The notes under the pieces are model-generated. The model had not been told where the DNA came from. It was given only the letters and a program-made list of their open reading frames with translations, and searched no databases. From Salipiger profundus (GTDB lineage: Bacteria > Pseudomonadota > Alphaproteobacteria > Rhodobacterales > Rhodobacteraceae): DNA of 64,000 nt. The translations under genes and the position numbers were made by a program. The first letter of the stretch is position 1; every line of letters begins with the position of its first letter. Below are positions 63,019 to 64,000 of the stretch, in pieces. The stretch lies in the NCBI RefSeq assembly GCF_001969385.1, contig NZ_CP014796.1:2063501-2127500 (forward strand), given 5' to 3'.

Positions 63019-63798
63019 TCAGGCCGCGATGGTCTCGCCCGGAGGGGCCTTTGCGCCGGTCATCAGTGCCACGGCGTCGGACATCGTGCAGTCTTCGGGC
63101 CGTACCGTGCAGAGCCTGCGCCCCAGTCGGTGCACGTGGATGCGGTCGGCCAGTTCGAACACATGCGGCATGTTGTGCGAGATAAGGATGATCGGGATCC
63201 CGCGCGACCGCACGTCCTGGATCAGGTTGAGCACCTTGCGGCTTTCCTTCACCCCGAGGGCCGCCGTGGGCTCGTCGAGAATGATGACCTTCGAGCCGAA
63301 GGCTGCCGCCCGCGCCACCGCCACGCCCTGGCGTTGACCGCCCGAGAGGGTCTCGACCGGCTGGTCGATGTTCTGGATGGTCATCAGCCCGAGTTCCGAC
63401 AGCTTCTCGCGGGCAATCTCGCGCATCTTCGCGTGGTCGAGCTTGCGCAGCCAGCGTCCGGCAGGTCCCGCGGCCCGGATCTCGCGCCCCATGAACATGT
63501 TGTCCACGATCGACATCGCCGGGGACAGCGCCAGTGTCTGGTAGACGGTCGCGATGCCCGCCTCCTGGGCCTGCAACGGCGAGGAGAAATTGACCTCCTT
63601 GCCTTCGAGGGTGATCGTCCCGCCGTCGGTCCGGACCGCTCCGGAGAGCGCCTTGATGAGCGAGGACTTTCCCGCCCCGTTGTCACCGATCACCGCGAGG
63701 ATTTCGCCCGGGTAGAGGTCGAAGTCGCAATTGTCGAGCGCGGTGACCCGGCCGTAGTGTTTCTGCAGCCCGCGGGCCGAAAGGATGGGAGCGTTCAT
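63019..63798 (-). CDS. frcA: Sugar ABC transporter ATP-binding protein (FrcA-like)
   Basis: This 259-residue ABC ATPase of the carbohydrate-uptake type 2 family is a single ABC domain like FrcA of the fructose transporter. Walker A is VIGDNGAGKSSLIKALSG, the Q-loop is ATVYQTLALSP, the signature is ETLSGGQRQGVAVARAAAF, Walker B is VIILDEPTAALGV and the H-loop is ILISHNMPHVFELADR. The start MNAPILSARGLQKHYG at 63798 overlaps the permease stop by 4 bp. Fructose (or mannose/ribose) is suggested only by resemblance to FrcBCA. Confidence 0.88.
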   Translation of the reverse strand: MNAPILSARGLQKHYGRVTALDNCDFDLYPGEILAVIGDNGAGKSSLIKALSGAVRTDGGTITLEGKEVNFSSPLQAQEAGIATVYQTLALSPAMSIVDNMFMGREIRAAGPAGRWLRKLDHAKMREIAREKLSELGLMTIQNIDQPVETLSGGQRQGVAVARAAAFGSKVIILDEPTAALGVKESRKVLNLIQDVRSRGIPIILISHNMPHVFELADRIHVHRLGRRLCTVRPEDCTMSDAVALMTGAKAPPGETIAA

Positions 63799-64000
63799 GC
63801 CGAGACCTTTCTGATCCATTGGTCGATCGCGACCGCGATGATGATGAGCCAGCCGATGGCGAAGACCTGCCAGAGCACGTCGACCCCCGCGAGGCGCAGC
63901 CCCGACTGGAAGACGCCGACGATCAGCGCGCCGAAGAGGGCACCGAGGATCGAGCCGCGTCCGCCGAAGAGCGAGATGCCCCCGATGACGACGGCGGTGA
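63795..64000 (-). CDS. frcC: Sugar ABC transporter permease (FrcC-like), C-terminal part
   Basis: The C-terminal 67 codons of a BPD_transp_2-type permease are in the window: TAVVIGGISLFGGRGSILGA, LFGALIVGVFQSGLRLAGVD and VLWQVFAIGWLIIIAVAIDQ, ending WIRKVSA. The GGISLFGGRGS block is the conserved cytoplasmic loop that docks on the ATPase in this family. The gene continues past the right edge, and its stop overlaps the ATPase start. The binding protein would be expected further right. Confidence 0.88.
   Translation of the reverse strand, partial: TAVVIGGISLFGGRGSILGALFGALIVGVFQSGLRLAGVDVLWQVFAIGWLIIIAVAIDQWIRKVSA

Overview
This 64 kb window reads as the chromosome of a marine alphaproteobacterium of the Rhodobacteraceae (Roseobacter group). 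It is high in GC with dense coding and many 4-bp ATGA or GTGA gene overlaps. Family-typical blocks include aapJQM, an ATP12 / HAD / RluC / CrcB block beside lgt, a bifunctional sulfate adenylyltransferase/APS kinase, Lrp beside trxB, and ftsK-exoD-lolA. The genus cannot be fixed from the sequence alone.

Layout. 0-2.7 kb: general L-amino-acid ABC transporter (aapJ, aapQ, start of aapM). 2.9-8.9 kb: housekeeping genes, with crcB-rluC-HAD-ATP12 read leftward and lgt, a MidA-type methyltransferase and pgeF read rightward. 9.3-14.2 kb: a Hint-domain protein, an Lrp-type regulator divergent from trxB, and Sat-CysC with a winged-helix domain fused in frame at its N-terminus. 14.2-24.6 kb: an accessory block ending at the 3' side of a tRNA-Gly(UCC) gene. 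It holds a predicted outer-membrane barrel protein and a three-gene operon of very large, mostly exported proteins: pentapeptide repeats plus leucine-rich repeats, a 1094-residue orphan, and pentapeptide repeats plus a beta-helix-like and a glycine-rich region. Decayed IS5, IS3 and possibly IS110 fragments lie around it. 24.7-56.7 kb: mostly core genes (tex, a TIM-barrel/methylglyoxal-synthase fusion, SRAP, SDRs, amidase, UbiH-like, DapC-like, FtsK, ExoD, LolA, HspQ, threonine aldolase, RibF, YggS, a TPR sulfotransferase, a porin, pyruvate kinase, a chemoreceptor and L35-L20).

56.8-62.9 kb: nested mobile elements. A decayed tniB (Tn5053/Tn402-type transposon) and an IS5 fragment are followed by an IS110-family element. 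Its transposase gene is split cleanly by a ~3.85 kb recombinase-in-trio (RIT) element: three tyrosine recombinase genes with 4-bp overlaps, 35-bp inverted repeats, and a 6-bp direct repeat at the junctions. Joining the two IS110 halves through one copy of that 6-bp repeat restores an uninterrupted 341-codon transposase, so the insertion is precise and probably recent. After 62.95 kb the sequence returns to a sugar ABC transporter resembling frcCA.

The most interesting items are the RIT-in-IS110 nesting with its asymmetric palindromic end, the large exported repeat-protein operon beside tRNA-Gly, the in-frame winged-helix/Sat-CysC fusion, the TIM-barrel/MgsA fusion, and a chemoreceptor whose globin-like sensor seems to lack the haem-ligating histidine. 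All calls come from reading the sequence and translations; no database search was run.
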